Made by a program: the position numbers and the translations under genes. A stretch of 64,000 nucleotides of DNA from Perspicuibacillus lycopersici (GTDB taxonomy: Bacteria > Bacillota > Bacilli > Bacillales > Caldibacillaceae), in the NCBI RefSeq assembly GCF_025660475.1, contig NZ_JAOUSF010000006.1, forward strand, positions 62,001 through 126,000. The letters run 5' to 3'. Below are positions 7,568-15,167 of this stretch, in pieces. The notes under the pieces were generated by a model. The model saw only the letters and a list, made by a program, of their open reading frames with translations, was not told where the DNA came from and made no database searches. Every line of letters starts with the position of its first letter. Positions within the stretch are counted from its first letter, which is position 1.

Positions 7568-8599
7568 ATGAAAGATTCCATTAATCAACGCAAATCAGAG
7601 CATATTAATATTGTCTTAAATGAAAAGGTAACTGGTAATAATATTTCAACTGGCCTAGAGAATGTGAGATTTATTCATAATGCGCTACCAGAAATAGATT
7701 TTCATGAAATTGATTTAGCAACAAAATTTTTAGATTGGCAAGTAAAGGCACCGTTTTTAATAAGCTCGATGACAGGTGGCGCAGCAATGGCAGAATCAAT
7801 TAATCGAAATCTAGCCATTGCTGCTGAGGAGAAGGGCTGGGTGGTTGCATTAGGATCCACTCGTGCACTTATTGAAAGTACCGAGCATCGTGCTTCTTTT
7901 CAGTTAAGAAAATATGCCCCGAATGTACCAATTATCGCAAATTTAGGTGCAGTCCAATTAAATTATGGCTTTAGTGTGGACCAATGTCGCCAAATTATGG
8001 AAATAACAGAAGCAGATTCATTAGTTCTCCATTTAAATAGTATTCAAGAAGTTGTTCAACAGGAGGGGAATACAAACTTTAAAGATCTTCTTCCAAAAAT
8101 TAAACAATTATGTAGTCAATTAGATGCTCCGGTAGGTGTAAAGGAAGTAGGCTGGGGAATCGACGGAGAAGTTGCGAAGAAATTGTATGATGCTGGAATT
8201 TCTTATGTTGATGTTGCTGGGGCAGGTGGAACCTCTTGGAGCCAAGTGGAAAAACTACGCTCACAGGAGAAAGCGAAAAAAATCGCAGCAGAGGCATTTA
8301 GTGAATGGGGAAATCCGACAGTAGACTGCCTTCTTTCCGTTAAAGATACAGTGGCAAACATACCGTTAGTTGCAAGTGGCGGAATGTACACTGGCCTTGA
8401 TGGTGCAAAGGCAATTGCTTTAGGCGCTAATCTTGTAGGCTTCGGTCGTTCTATTTTAAAAGCTGCAACAGAGTCAGTGGAAGCTGTATTAGAAGTAATG
8501 GAAACAAGAGAATTAGAATTGAAAATGGCGATGTTTGGAATTGGTGTGGCTTCGATTTCAGAATTAGCGCAAACAGAGCGGGTAAAAATATATCGCTAA
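7568..8599 (+). CDS. fni: Isopentenyl-diphosphate delta-isomerase, type II
   Basis: A 343-residue FMN- and NAD(P)H-dependent enzyme interconverting isopentenyl and dimethylallyl diphosphate. The TIM-barrel motifs are visible: ISSMTGGA (about 72-79), GSTRALIES, VKEVGWGIDGEVAKKL, the flavin-phosphate loop DVAGAGGTSW, and ASGGMYTGLDGAKAIALGAN with GFGRSIL. It is the last gene of the mevalonate operon, 35 bases after mvaK2, and supplies both C5 units for undecaprenyl phosphate, menaquinone and other isoprenoids. A strong terminator follows. Confidence 0.95.
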   Translation: MKDSINQRKSEHINIVLNEKVTGNNISTGLENVRFIHNALPEIDFHEIDLATKFLDWQVKAPFLISSMTGGAAMAESINRNLAIAAEEKGWVVALGSTRALIESTEHRASFQLRKYAPNVPIIANLGAVQLNYGFSVDQCRQIMEITEADSLVLHLNSIQEVVQQEGNTNFKDLLPKIKQLCSQLDAPVGVKEVGWGIDGEVAKKLYDAGISYVDVAGAGGTSWSQVEKLRSQEKAKKIAAEAFSEWGNPTVDCLLSVKDTVANIPLVASGGMYTGLDGAKAIALGANLVGFGRSILKAATESVEAVLEVMETRELELKMAMFGIGVASISELAQTERVKIYR

Positions 8600-8641
8600 T
8601 TATCTACTTTTCAGACTTGGTTTTTCATATTGGTTGTATAG

Positions 8642-8678
8642 AAAAGAGGATCTCACAAATGGAAGATCCTCTTTTTAT
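8642..8678. terminator. Terminator after fni (also faces the TetR gene)
   Basis: AAAAGAGGATCT at 8642-8653 pairs with AGATCCTCTTTT at 8664-8675, followed by more T residues. The symmetric A and T runs make it usable in both directions between two convergent operons. Confidence 0.85.
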
Positions 8679-8725
8679 TTATTTACTTAGGCAAATTGCA
8701 TCAACTTGTTCCATACGGTTATACT

Positions 8726-9379
8726 TTACCTTTTTCCTGTTGGAGAAAGACCATGTAATAAGAACTGAATCGTCATTTCCAGCTCTTCCTCCTCATCCCA
8801 CTTGGCATCAGGAAGCAAAAAATATCTTGTAAAGAAATACCCAACAATCGTGCTCATTGTCATTCTTAGGACACTGGCAGACGGGATTTGAATGATTTGC
8901 CCTTTAGCTTGATAATGCTCCACTAACGATTGGAATCGTGTAAATACCTTATTTGCGATATTTTCCTTGAACTGCTCGCGAAGGTCTGGATGAAAGGGAA
9001 TTTCTTGAATCAAGATGCGAAAAAGGGGTAAGTTTTTTTTCACAAATACTACCCGGTTTTCAATCATCCCGCGCAAAAATTCTTCATACGTCTCATACTT
9101 TGTATCTAACACTTTATATAAATCCTTCACTACAAACGGTGCAATGGACTTTGTTAATAATGGTGCAATAATACTTAGTAGTAAGTCTTTTTTTGTTTTG
9201 TAGTGGCGAAAAATTGTTCCTTCAGCGACACCTGCTTTTTTTGCTATTTCACTTGTCGAGGTTGCAGCATAGCCTTTTTCTGAAAAAGAATCGATTGCTG
9301 CTTGAATGATATTCTTCTGCTTTTCTGTTAGTTTTTCATCCGCAAATAATTGATCGATGATTGAATGTTGATCTTGCAT
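8726..9379 (-). CDS. TetR-family transcriptional regulator
   Basis: A 217-residue regulator. The N-terminal helix-turn-helix reads IIQAAIDSFSEKGYAATSTS followed by EIAKKAGVAEGTIFRHYKTK (about 24-63), a textbook TetR domain. The remaining helical C-terminus (with RGMIENRVVFVKKNLPLFRI) is the ligand and dimerisation part. It is encoded downstream of, and in the same direction as, the ABC-2 exporter genes with an 81-base gap. A TetR-like inverted repeat lies in front of that operon. It most likely represses the exporter, with a drug-like or lipid inducer, but the ligand is unknown. Confidence 0.88.
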   Translation of the reverse strand: MQDQHSIIDQLFADEKLTEKQKNIIQAAIDSFSEKGYAATSTSEIAKKAGVAEGTIFRHYKTKKDLLLSIIAPLLTKSIAPFVVKDLYKVLDTKYETYEEFLRGMIENRVVFVKKNLPLFRILIQEIPFHPDLREQFKENIANKVFTRFQSLVEHYQAKGQIIQIPSASVLRMTMSTIVGYFFTRYFLLPDAKWDEEEELEMTIQFLLHGLSPTGKR

Positions 9380-9460
9380 TACGCACTCCTTTTCATCATA
9401 TTATGTCATTTTATTATAGCGAAAGGATTCCTTGAATTGAAATAGATTAAAGGAAGTAGT

Positions 9461-10486
9461 TTAGATTTTTCGATAACGTCTTAATGCAAATATATTAAGT
9501 ACAATGAATAGGATGGAAAACCCTAATAGAAATAGAACATCTTGATAAATCATATCCCATCCCATTCCACGCACCATGATGTTCCGCAGCGCATCTGCTG
9601 CATAGTATAGTGGAGTAAGTGGAATAATCCAGCGTAACCATTCGGAAATTGTATCTAAGTTAAATAGTCCAGAAAAGAATATTTGTGGTACTACTGCAAG
9701 CGGGATAAATTGAATGATTTGTAGCTCGTTATTTGCAAATGTTGATAAAAGTATCCCTAATGTTAATGCGGTTATCGCCAATGCTAAAGTTATTAATAAT
9801 ACATAGATAAAAGCACCTTCCATCAATAAACCAAGTCCATATATGGCATATGCTGCGATAATCGAAGCTTGAATGATGGCAAAAATACCAAACCCGATAG
9901 TATATCCTAAAACAATTTCCCATTTCCGAATAGGACTTGCAAGTAGTCTCTCTAGTGTACCGGTCGTTCGTTCCCGTAAAAAAGAAATACCGGCAATAAG
10001 AAAGGTAAAGAAAAACACAAAAAATCCTAATAAAACTGGACCGAAATAATCGAACGAGCTCATAGTACTCGATCCATAAATATATTCGATTTTTGGTTCA
10101 CTTTGTATATCTTGCTGCACAGTGCTTAGTGAGCTTTGTAACCATTGTATGACAGAACCATTGACACTAGGATCGCTACCTTCTAGAACAACTGTTGGCT
10201 CCATACTATCGAAAAGCAAATATGCATCCAGTTCATGATCTGCAAGTGCTTCTATTGCTTGTTTCTCAGTTTCATAGGTAGTAATCTCAGCATCTGAAGC
10301 TAGCAATTGTGTTTCTAACGTATCGGGAATATTTACGAAACCGATTTTCGGAACGTAATCCTTTCCATTAAAAACGAGATTTAGCATCGTTAAAATTAAA
10401 ATAGGTGCAACTATTAATAAGGCAATGGTTCGTTTATCACGAATGATTTGCTGAAGAATTCGAATGACTAAAGCTAAAAGTCGCAT
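9461..10486 (-). CDS. ABC-2 type transporter permease
   Basis: A 341-residue membrane protein with one N-terminal segment (about 13-32), a large extracellular loop, and five C-terminal segments. FLRERTTGTLERLLASPIRK (about 175-194) is the typical motif of ABC-2 exporters of the YhgE/YhaP and drug-efflux types. The ATG at 10486 follows GGAGGTGCTTAAG, which overlaps the end of the ATPase gene, so the two are coupled. A longer reading from 10522 lacks a ribosome site. It forms an efflux pump with the ATPase encoded just upstream. The substrate is not evident. Confidence 0.87.
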   Translation of the reverse strand: MRLLALVIRILQQIIRDKRTIALLIVAPILILTMLNLVFNGKDYVPKIGFVNIPDTLETQLLASDAEITTYETEKQAIEALADHELDAYLLFDSMEPTVVLEGSDPSVNGSVIQWLQSSLSTVQQDIQSEPKIEYIYGSSTMSSFDYFGPVLLGFFVFFFTFLIAGISFLRERTTGTLERLLASPIRKWEIVLGYTIGFGIFAIIQASIIAAYAIYGLGLLMEGAFIYVLLITLALAITALTLGILLSTFANNELQIIQFIPLAVVPQIFFSGLFNLDTISEWLRWIIPLTPLYYAADALRNIMVRGMGWDMIYQDVLFLLGFSILFIVLNIFALRRYRKI

Positions 10487-10487
10487 C

Positions 10488-11213
10488 TTAAGCACCTCCA
10501 TAGATAAGGAATGCTTCTTCAATCGATGAAGCTTTCGTTTCTTGAACTAGCATATTTGGGGTTCCTACAGCAATTAACTTTCCATCACGAATCATACCTA
10601 ATCGATCGCATTTCTCCGCCTCGTCCATTACGTGCGTTGTAACGATAATGGTCGTTCCATTTTCCTTCAATGAAACAAACGCATCCCATATACTTTTTCT
10701 TAAAACAGGATCGATTCCGACAGTTGGCTCATCTAAAATAAGCAGTTGTGGTTGATGCAGCAATGCAATGGCAAGCGAGAGGCGTCGCTTCATTCCACCT
10801 GAGTAATTGGAAACGAGCTTATTTAAATCGTCTGTTAAGGAAACTAGCTCCATCACCTCGGAAATCCGTTTTTTTCTTGCTTTATGTTTTAATCCATATA
10901 GGGATGCGAAAAACTCTAAATTTTCTTTTGCTGTTAGCTCGTTATATAGTGCATCTGACTGTGCCATATAGCCAATTTTATTAATTAAATGGATGTTTGG
11001 CATTTTATCTCCGAACAGGAAATTAGCGCCTTCCGTAGGAGTATCCAACCCAGCTAATTGTTTAACAAGTGTAGTTTTCCCTGCACCTGAAGGACCAAGG
11101 AAGCCGAAAATTTCCCCTGCACTTATTTCTAATGTAATTTCATGTAAAACGGAATGCTTACCGAATGCTTTTGATACATTGCGGATAGAAACAATATTGT
11201 TCTGTTGGCTCAT
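10488..11213 (-). CDS. ABC-2 exporter ATP-binding protein
   Basis: A 241-residue ABC ATPase. Walker A is GPSGAGKTT, the signature is YSGGMKRRLSLAIAL, Walker B is LLILDEPTVGIDP and the H-loop is VTTHVMDEAEK. The GMKRRLS type of signature is characteristic of DrrA/CcmA-like exporters. The start was put at the ATG at 11213 (MSQQNN), eight bases after AAAGGATG. The ATG three codons earlier sits inside that ribosome site. It heads the three-gene unit ATPase-permease-tetR. Confidence 0.9.
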   Translation of the reverse strand: MSQQNNIVSIRNVSKAFGKHSVLHEITLEISAGEIFGFLGPSGAGKTTLVKQLAGLDTPTEGANFLFGDKMPNIHLINKIGYMAQSDALYNELTAKENLEFFASLYGLKHKARKKRISEVMELVSLTDDLNKLVSNYSGGMKRRLSLAIALLHQPQLLILDEPTVGIDPVLRKSIWDAFVSLKENGTTIIVTTHVMDEAEKCDRLGMIRDGKLIAVGTPNMLVQETKASSIEEAFLIYGGA

Positions 11214-11237
11214 ATACACCATCCTTTATTTTATATA

Positions 11238-11256
11238 AATGAGTGATTACTCACTT
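11238..11256. promoter_or_regulatory. TetR-type operator upstream of the ABC-2 exporter
   Basis: The sequence TGAGTGATTACTCA (11240-11253) is an inverted repeat, TGAGT with ACTCA around four bases, as expected for a TetR dimer. It lies about 25 bases before the start of the ATPase gene. Assignment to the TetR gene of the operon is inferred from proximity. Confidence 0.6.
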
Positions 11257-11325
11257 ATATTGTATGTTATTTTACCTTAAATTAAATAGTATTTTATTAT
11301 TATCTTTTTCCTTTTCTACTTTTTG

Positions 11326-11463
11326 CTGGTGACGCTAAATTAAAGGGAGAGAGGAGGTTTACAACCGATTCCTTTTGGGGAATAGTAAAAGTAAATGTAG
11401 TGCTATTAAGATTGTGCTTAATAAGCCGCGTCCTATCTTATTGGTATTGACGCGGCTTTTTTT
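11326..11463 (+). ncRNA. Structured leader with intrinsic terminator upstream of SAM hydrolase
   Basis: Three hairpins follow one another: ATTCC/GGAAT (11368-11383), TATTAAG/CTTAATA (about 11404-11423) and a strong terminator stem AAGCCGCGTC/GACGCGGCTT (11423-11458) with a T-run. A GACGC at 11331-11335, upstream, could compete for the GCGTC arm. The start of the gene lies 55 bases beyond the T-run. This looks like an attenuator or riboswitch-type leader, but it matches no class that I recognise. Confidence 0.45.
11423..11463 (+). terminator. Intrinsic terminator in the SAM hydrolase leader
   Basis: A 10-bp GC-rich perfect stem with a 16-base loop and a run of seven T residues. It is placed before, not after, a gene. 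Confidence 0.8.
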
Positions 11464-11518
11464 CAAATTGATGGTGTTAAAAAATACTGATTTTTGGATA
11501 GGTAAGGGGGATTTGCTA

Positions 11519-12364
11519 GTGAATAGCCTTTTAGTAATGCAAACGGATTTCGGAAATAGTGATGGTGCAGTTAGTGCAATGTATGGAGTAGCGCTTTCGG
11601 TTAATAAGCAGCTACGAATTTTCGATCTGACCCATGATATTCCACCGTTTCATATATGGGATGCCTCCTATCGCTTGTATCAAACATTACCATATTGGCC
11701 AAAGCATACGGTGTTTGTGTCAGTTGTTGATCCCGGTGTTGGATCTGATCGAAAAAGTGTGGTTGTTCGTACAGAGTCGGATCATTTTATTGTTACTCCG
11801 GATAACGGAACACTGACCCATATACATAAATATTTTGGAATTAAAGAAGCAAGGATCATTAATGAAGTGGTAAACCGACTACCATATTCACAGGATTCGT
11901 ATACATTTCATGGTCGCGATGTTTATGCCTATACAGCAGCTAGACTTGCTGCAAAGCAAATTACCTATGATGAAGTAGGACCACTAATTCCAAAGGATTT
12001 GTTAGTTTTTCTTTCAGTAAAGGAACCGATGATAGTAGGAAATCAAATATTTGGAAGTATTGATATTTTAGATGTTCGTTTCGGAAATTTGTGGACAAAT
12101 ATTGATCGGGATATTTTTAATCAATTAAATGCAGTTTTTGGGAACTTGTTTGAGGTGAGTATTGTGCAAGGGGAAAAGCAAATTTACAAAAGTAAAATGA
12201 TTTTCGCGAAAACATTTGCAGAAAATAATATAGGAAACCCATTATTATACATTAATTCGTTGAATCGAATCGGTATTGCTATTAATCAAGGTTCGTTTGC
12301 AGCAACCTATCAAATAAAAGCAGGAGCCGATTGGAAAGTAATCATTCAACCAGTCGCAAAATAA
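11519..12364 (+). CDS. S-adenosyl-L-methionine hydrolase (DUF62 family)
   Basis: A 281-residue protein of the SAM hydroxide adenosyltransferase/halogenase family. MQTDFGNSDGAVSAMYGV (about 7-24), THDIPPFHIWDASYRL, the diagnostic VDPGVGSDRKSVVV and PDNGTL are conserved. Most bacterial members hydrolyse S-adenosylmethionine to adenosine and methionine using water; halogenase activity is restricted to marine actinomycetes. GTG at 11519 is eight bases after GGTAAGGGGG and is chosen as start. Reading from 11375 would run through the leader terminator. It is a single gene, followed directly by a repeat element. The leader hairpins suggest conditional expression. Confidence 0.85.
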   Translation: MNSLLVMQTDFGNSDGAVSAMYGVALSVNKQLRIFDLTHDIPPFHIWDASYRLYQTLPYWPKHTVFVSVVDPGVGSDRKSVVVRTESDHFIVTPDNGTLTHIHKYFGIKEARIINEVVNRLPYSQDSYTFHGRDVYAYTAARLAAKQITYDEVGPLIPKDLLVFLSVKEPMIVGNQIFGSIDILDVRFGNLWTNIDRDIFNQLNAVFGNLFEVSIVQGEKQIYKSKMIFAKTFAENNIGNPLLYINSLNRIGIAINQGSFAATYQIKAGADWKVIIQPVAK

Positions 12365-12397
12365 AGAAAAATGGTTTTCATATATATTTTTTCGCAT

Positions 12398-12461
12398 GCA
12401 GACTGAATACACTCTGCACATCCATTCGGGCGAGCGGTACTCCTTCTTGTATTCAGTCTGC
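12398..12461. repeat. Inverted-repeat element, copy 2 (minimal)
   Basis: GCAGACTGAATACA at 12398-12411 and TGTATTCAGTCTGC at 12448-12461 are perfect 14-bp inverted ends enclosing only 36 bases (GGGCGAGCGG). The flank AAATAACAACAATCCTTTAGAA (12497 onward) repeats the flank of copy 1, so the mobile or duplicated unit may be larger than the inverted ends. Confidence 0.75.
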
Positions 12462-12538
12462 TCAGTAAGTTTAAACAACAATATTTTACCTCTGATTAAA
12501 TAACAACAATCCTTTAGAAATACGAAACAGCTTCTTTA

Positions 12539-12847
12539 TTAATGCTCGATACTATCCGAAAGATCGATAGCTGTTTTAGCGGTTTGTAAATCAACGGAAA
12601 GCTGCTCCCTTAATTCTTGTGGGTGATAATAACCTTTTGCAATCATATAATTGCTTATTGCATCGTGAGTATCAATTGTTTGAAATAATTGTCTCTCCAA
12701 TTCTGCTCGCAATTCGGGAGTAGCACTTTCGGTTAATGCAAGTGCTGTGTTGATAACCCCTGACTTTGTCGATATAAGAAAGTCCGTTGCTATTACTTGA
12801 TCGGTCATCCCTTTCATTCCCATTAAATTTTTCAAAAGCCCCATCAT
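12539..12847 (-). CDS. CotF-family spore coat protein (YraD-like)
   Basis: A 102-residue protein with the CotF-domain core: VIATDFLISTKSGVINTALALTE, then ELRAELERQLFQTIDTH and the C-terminal KGYYHPQELREQLSVDLQTA. The YYHP motif and the helical ferritin-like heptads are typical of the small coat F proteins. Its ATG overlaps the stop of the upstream gene by four bases (ATGA), so the two are coupled. Together with the plus-strand pair and adhB it mirrors the B. subtilis yraG-yraF-adhB-yraE-yraD cluster. The protein should be made in the mother cell or forespore late in sporulation. Confidence 0.82.
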   Translation of the reverse strand: MMGLLKNLMGMKGMTDQVIATDFLISTKSGVINTALALTESATPELRAELERQLFQTIDTHDAISNYMIAKGYYHPQELREQLSVDLQTAKTAIDLSDSIEH

Positions 12848-13053
12848 ATCGATTCGTCCCCTCGCTTTGTAATAAACTGCTGCATTCGCTTTAATGCATC
12901 ATTTCCTGCAGTAGCATCATTCGTTAAAATTGTTTGAAGCTCTATATCCTGGGCTAAACCAGACATGGTCGTTGCTTTCGTTACACAAAGTGTTTTAAAT
13001 GTCATTAATTCATGAAGCTCTAGCGTTTCATGTAATGCTAATTGTTTTATCAT
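12844..13053 (-). CDS. Small spore coat-associated protein (YraE-like)
   Basis: A 69-residue all-helical protein: ALHETLELHELMTFKTLCVTKA, then DIELQTILTNDATAGNDALK. It shares the layout 'HE..E.HE...FKT.C..K' with the 70-residue protein encoded divergently at 13214 and corresponds to the short N-terminal half of CotF-like proteins. It is translationally coupled to the 102-residue CotF protein. In B. subtilis the matching proteins are YraE and YraG. No separate function is known. Confidence 0.78.
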   Translation of the reverse strand: MIKQLALHETLELHELMTFKTLCVTKATTMSGLAQDIELQTILTNDATAGNDALKRMQQFITKRGDESI

Positions 13054-13213
13054 CGTTTTTCCACCTCATTGGCATAAAGTCTACTGTTTATTATTCTTTG
13101 CAATTTAGTCTCTATACTTGGGAAAATATAGCGGAAATACAAATAACTAATTTTATGAAAAAGTACAAGCGGTACCATACTATTTTTGATAATCATAGAA
13201 GAGGTGATTTTAC

Positions 13214-13426
13214 ATGCAAATGGAAACAGATAGCCTTGCCTTTCATGAATCGATGGACACCCATGAAATCCTTAACTTTAAAACGGTCTGTTTATTGAAA
13301 TCGAAATTAATGCAAGGTGTTGTCTTTGATCAGGAATTAAAAGCATTGATGGAAAAGGATGTTAATCAATCGATTCAAGCGATTAAAGAGCTTCAGGACG
13401 TTTATCTAAAGGCTAGATTGCAATGA
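13214..13426 (+). CDS. Small spore coat-associated protein (YraG-like)
   Basis: A 70-residue helical protein, SLAFHESMDTHEILNFKTVC then EKDVNQSIQAIKELQDVYLK, homologous in layout to the divergent 69-residue partner. The start follows AAGAGGTGATTTTAC. Upstream, CATACTATT at 13176 resembles the -10 element of sporulation sigma factors (CATAnnnT), but no convincing -35 was found. The next gene starts 12 bases later. Confidence 0.8.
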   Translation: MQMETDSLAFHESMDTHEILNFKTVCLLKSKLMQGVVFDQELKALMEKDVNQSIQAIKELQDVYLKARLQ

Positions 13427-13438
13427 GGAGGAAAGAAA

Positions 13439-13801
13439 ATGTTAAATGACTATTTAGATCCAATCCATTCAAAAGGAATGCCAGACCAAGCGGATTCTGC
13501 AATTGCAATGGATTTTTTAATAACGGCAAAAACAGGTGTGCGAAATTATGCAATTGCTTTAACGGAAGCTACTAGTCCGGAAGTGAAAGCCGTTTTACGT
13601 AATCAGTTAAAATCAGCAATTCAATTGCAAACAGAGATTTATCAATTAATGATGGAAAAAGAATGGTTCCATCCATATGATTTACCGAAACAATTTGAAA
13701 TTGATTTACGCTCAGCGGAGCTAGCAGTTCAAATAGCAAGCTTGCCACTATTTCCAAAGGATACCGATCGATTAGGAACATTTGCGACACCGGAAAATTA
13801 A
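13439..13801 (+). CDS. CotF-family spore coat protein (YraF-like)
   Basis: A 120-residue coat F-domain protein. AIAMDFLITAKTGVRNYAIA, then LTEATSPEVKAVLRNQLKSA and EKEWFHPYDLPKQFEIDLRS parallel the divergent 102-residue paralogue position by position. It is preceded by AGGAGGAAAGAAA, which sets the start. It sits between the yraG-like gene and adhB in one operon, the order seen in B. subtilis. Confidence 0.85.
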   Translation: MLNDYLDPIHSKGMPDQADSAIAMDFLITAKTGVRNYAIALTEATSPEVKAVLRNQLKSAIQLQTEIYQLMMEKEWFHPYDLPKQFEIDLRSAELAVQIASLPLFPKDTDRLGTFATPEN

Positions 13802-13818
13802 AAAGGAGGGATAATAGG

Positions 13819-14955
13819 ATGAAGGCAGTTACGTATCAGGGGATTAAAGAGGTTATAGTTAAAGATGTACAGGCACCATCCATCCAGAAGCCTGATGATA
13901 TTATCGTAAAAATAACGATGACAGCTATTTGTGGCTCTGACCTACATTTAATTCACGGTATGATTCCAAATACCCCAGAGGACTATGTTATTGGGCATGA
14001 GCCAATGGGAATCGTGGAGGAAGTCGGACCAGAAGTAACAAAGGTGAAAAAAGGGGATCGGGTAATAATACCGTTTAATATTAGCTGTGGACAATGTTGG
14101 TATTGTCAGCATGAATTAGAAAGTCAATGTGATAACTCCAATCCAAATGGGGATATGGGTGCATACTTTGGTTATTCAGGAACAACTGGAGGATACCCTG
14201 GTGGACAAGCAGAATATTTACGAGTTCCTTATGGGAATTTTCTTCCCTTCAAAATTCCAGAAAACAGTGAAGTGGAGGATGAAAAACTAATATTGATTGC
14301 TGATGCAGCAACAACTGCCTATTGGAGTGTAGATAATTCAGGAATGAAGCCAGGAGATACCGTTATTGTATTAGGCTGTGGTCCAATCGGACTTTTATGC
14401 CAAAAATTTGCTTGGCTAAAGGGAGCGAAACGTGTAATTGCAGTAGATTATATTGATTATCGATTGGAGCATGCGAAGCGTACGAATAATGTAGAGGTAA
14501 TCAATTTTGAAAAACATAAGCATGTAGGTGAGTATTTGAAGGAAATTACGCACGGAGGTGCAGATGTTGTTATCGATGCGGTCGGGATGGATGGGAAAAT
14601 GACACCAATGGAATTTCTTGCCTCGGGGCTAAAGCTACAAGGTGGGGCAATGGGTGCGATTGTGACAGCTGCACAATCCGTAAGAAAAGGTGGTACGATT
14701 CAAATAACCGGTGTCTATGGAATGCGGTACAATGCCTTTCCACTAGGTGATATATTCCAACGAAATGTCAATATTCGAACAGGACAAGCCCCGGTAATTC
14801 ACTATATGCCAAAGCTATACGACTTAATTGCCCAAGGGAAAATAGACATCGGGGACGTTGTAACCCATGTACTCCCGTTAGACAAAGCAAAGCATGGGTA
14901 TGAAATATTTGATACGAAGCAAGATAATTGCGTAAAGGTTGTATTAAAGCCGTAG
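13819..14955 (+). CDS. adhB: Zinc-dependent alcohol dehydrogenase of the coat cluster
   Basis: A 378-residue medium-chain dehydrogenase. The catalytic zinc site is seen in AICGSDLHLIHG and GHEPMGIVEEVG (about 34-70). The structural-zinc lobe has a reduced set of cysteines (SCGQCWYCQHELESQC). The Rossmann motif VIVLGCGPIGLLCQK lies at about 178-192, and YIDYRLEHAKR suggests NAD(H). The substrate is unknown. It is the third gene of the sporulation unit, 17 bases after the CotF gene with AAAAGGAGGGATAAT before the ATG. Presence in a coat operon suggests a spore-envelope role. Confidence 0.88.
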   Translation: MKAVTYQGIKEVIVKDVQAPSIQKPDDIIVKITMTAICGSDLHLIHGMIPNTPEDYVIGHEPMGIVEEVGPEVTKVKKGDRVIIPFNISCGQCWYCQHELESQCDNSNPNGDMGAYFGYSGTTGGYPGGQAEYLRVPYGNFLPFKIPENSEVEDEKLILIADAATTAYWSVDNSGMKPGDTVIVLGCGPIGLLCQKFAWLKGAKRVIAVDYIDYRLEHAKRTNNVEVINFEKHKHVGEYLKEITHGGADVVIDAVGMDGKMTPMEFLASGLKLQGGAMGAIVTAAQSVRKGGTIQITGVYGMRYNAFPLGDIFQRNVNIRTGQAPVIHYMPKLYDLIAQGKIDIGDVVTHVLPLDKAKHGYEIFDTKQDNCVKVVLKP

Positions 14956-15041
14956 GACGTAATATAGATGCAATATTTTAGCTGTTACTTACATGACGCT
15001 ACTGCGGCTACTAATAACAATAGATAGTAAGTGATATGTCG

Positions 15042-15067
15042 CCTCCGCTCAATGTGGAGGTGTTTTT
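15042..15067 (+). terminator. Terminator after adhB
   Basis: CCTCCGC at 15042-15048 pairs with GTGGAGG at 15054-15060 (one G-U pair), followed by TGTTTTTT. Confidence 0.65.
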
Positions 15068-15081
15068 TGCTACCAGATACA

Positions 15082-15110
15082 GTGACGTTACAGACCAACT
15101 TAGCTATAAT
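15082..15110 (+). promoter_or_regulatory. Promoter of pncB
   Basis: GTGACG at 15082-15087 and perfect TATAAT at 15105-15110 with a 17-base spacer, 57 bases before the GTG start. Confidence 0.6.
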
Positions 15111-15167
15111 AGAAAATATAGCTGTCGAATTTTGGAAAGCAGAGATAAAATATTGGAGGTATTTTTC

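Noticed and set aside
8617..8832. 71-residue plus-strand frame after fni
   Set aside because: It contains the fni terminator and runs antisense into the TetR gene.
11375..11518. N-terminal extension of the SAM hydrolase
   Set aside because: The extra 48 codons cover two leader hairpins and the terminator; the GTG at 11519 has the only good ribosome site.
12245..12481. 78-residue minus-strand frame
   Set aside because: It lies over the inverted-repeat element and the end of the SAM hydrolase gene.
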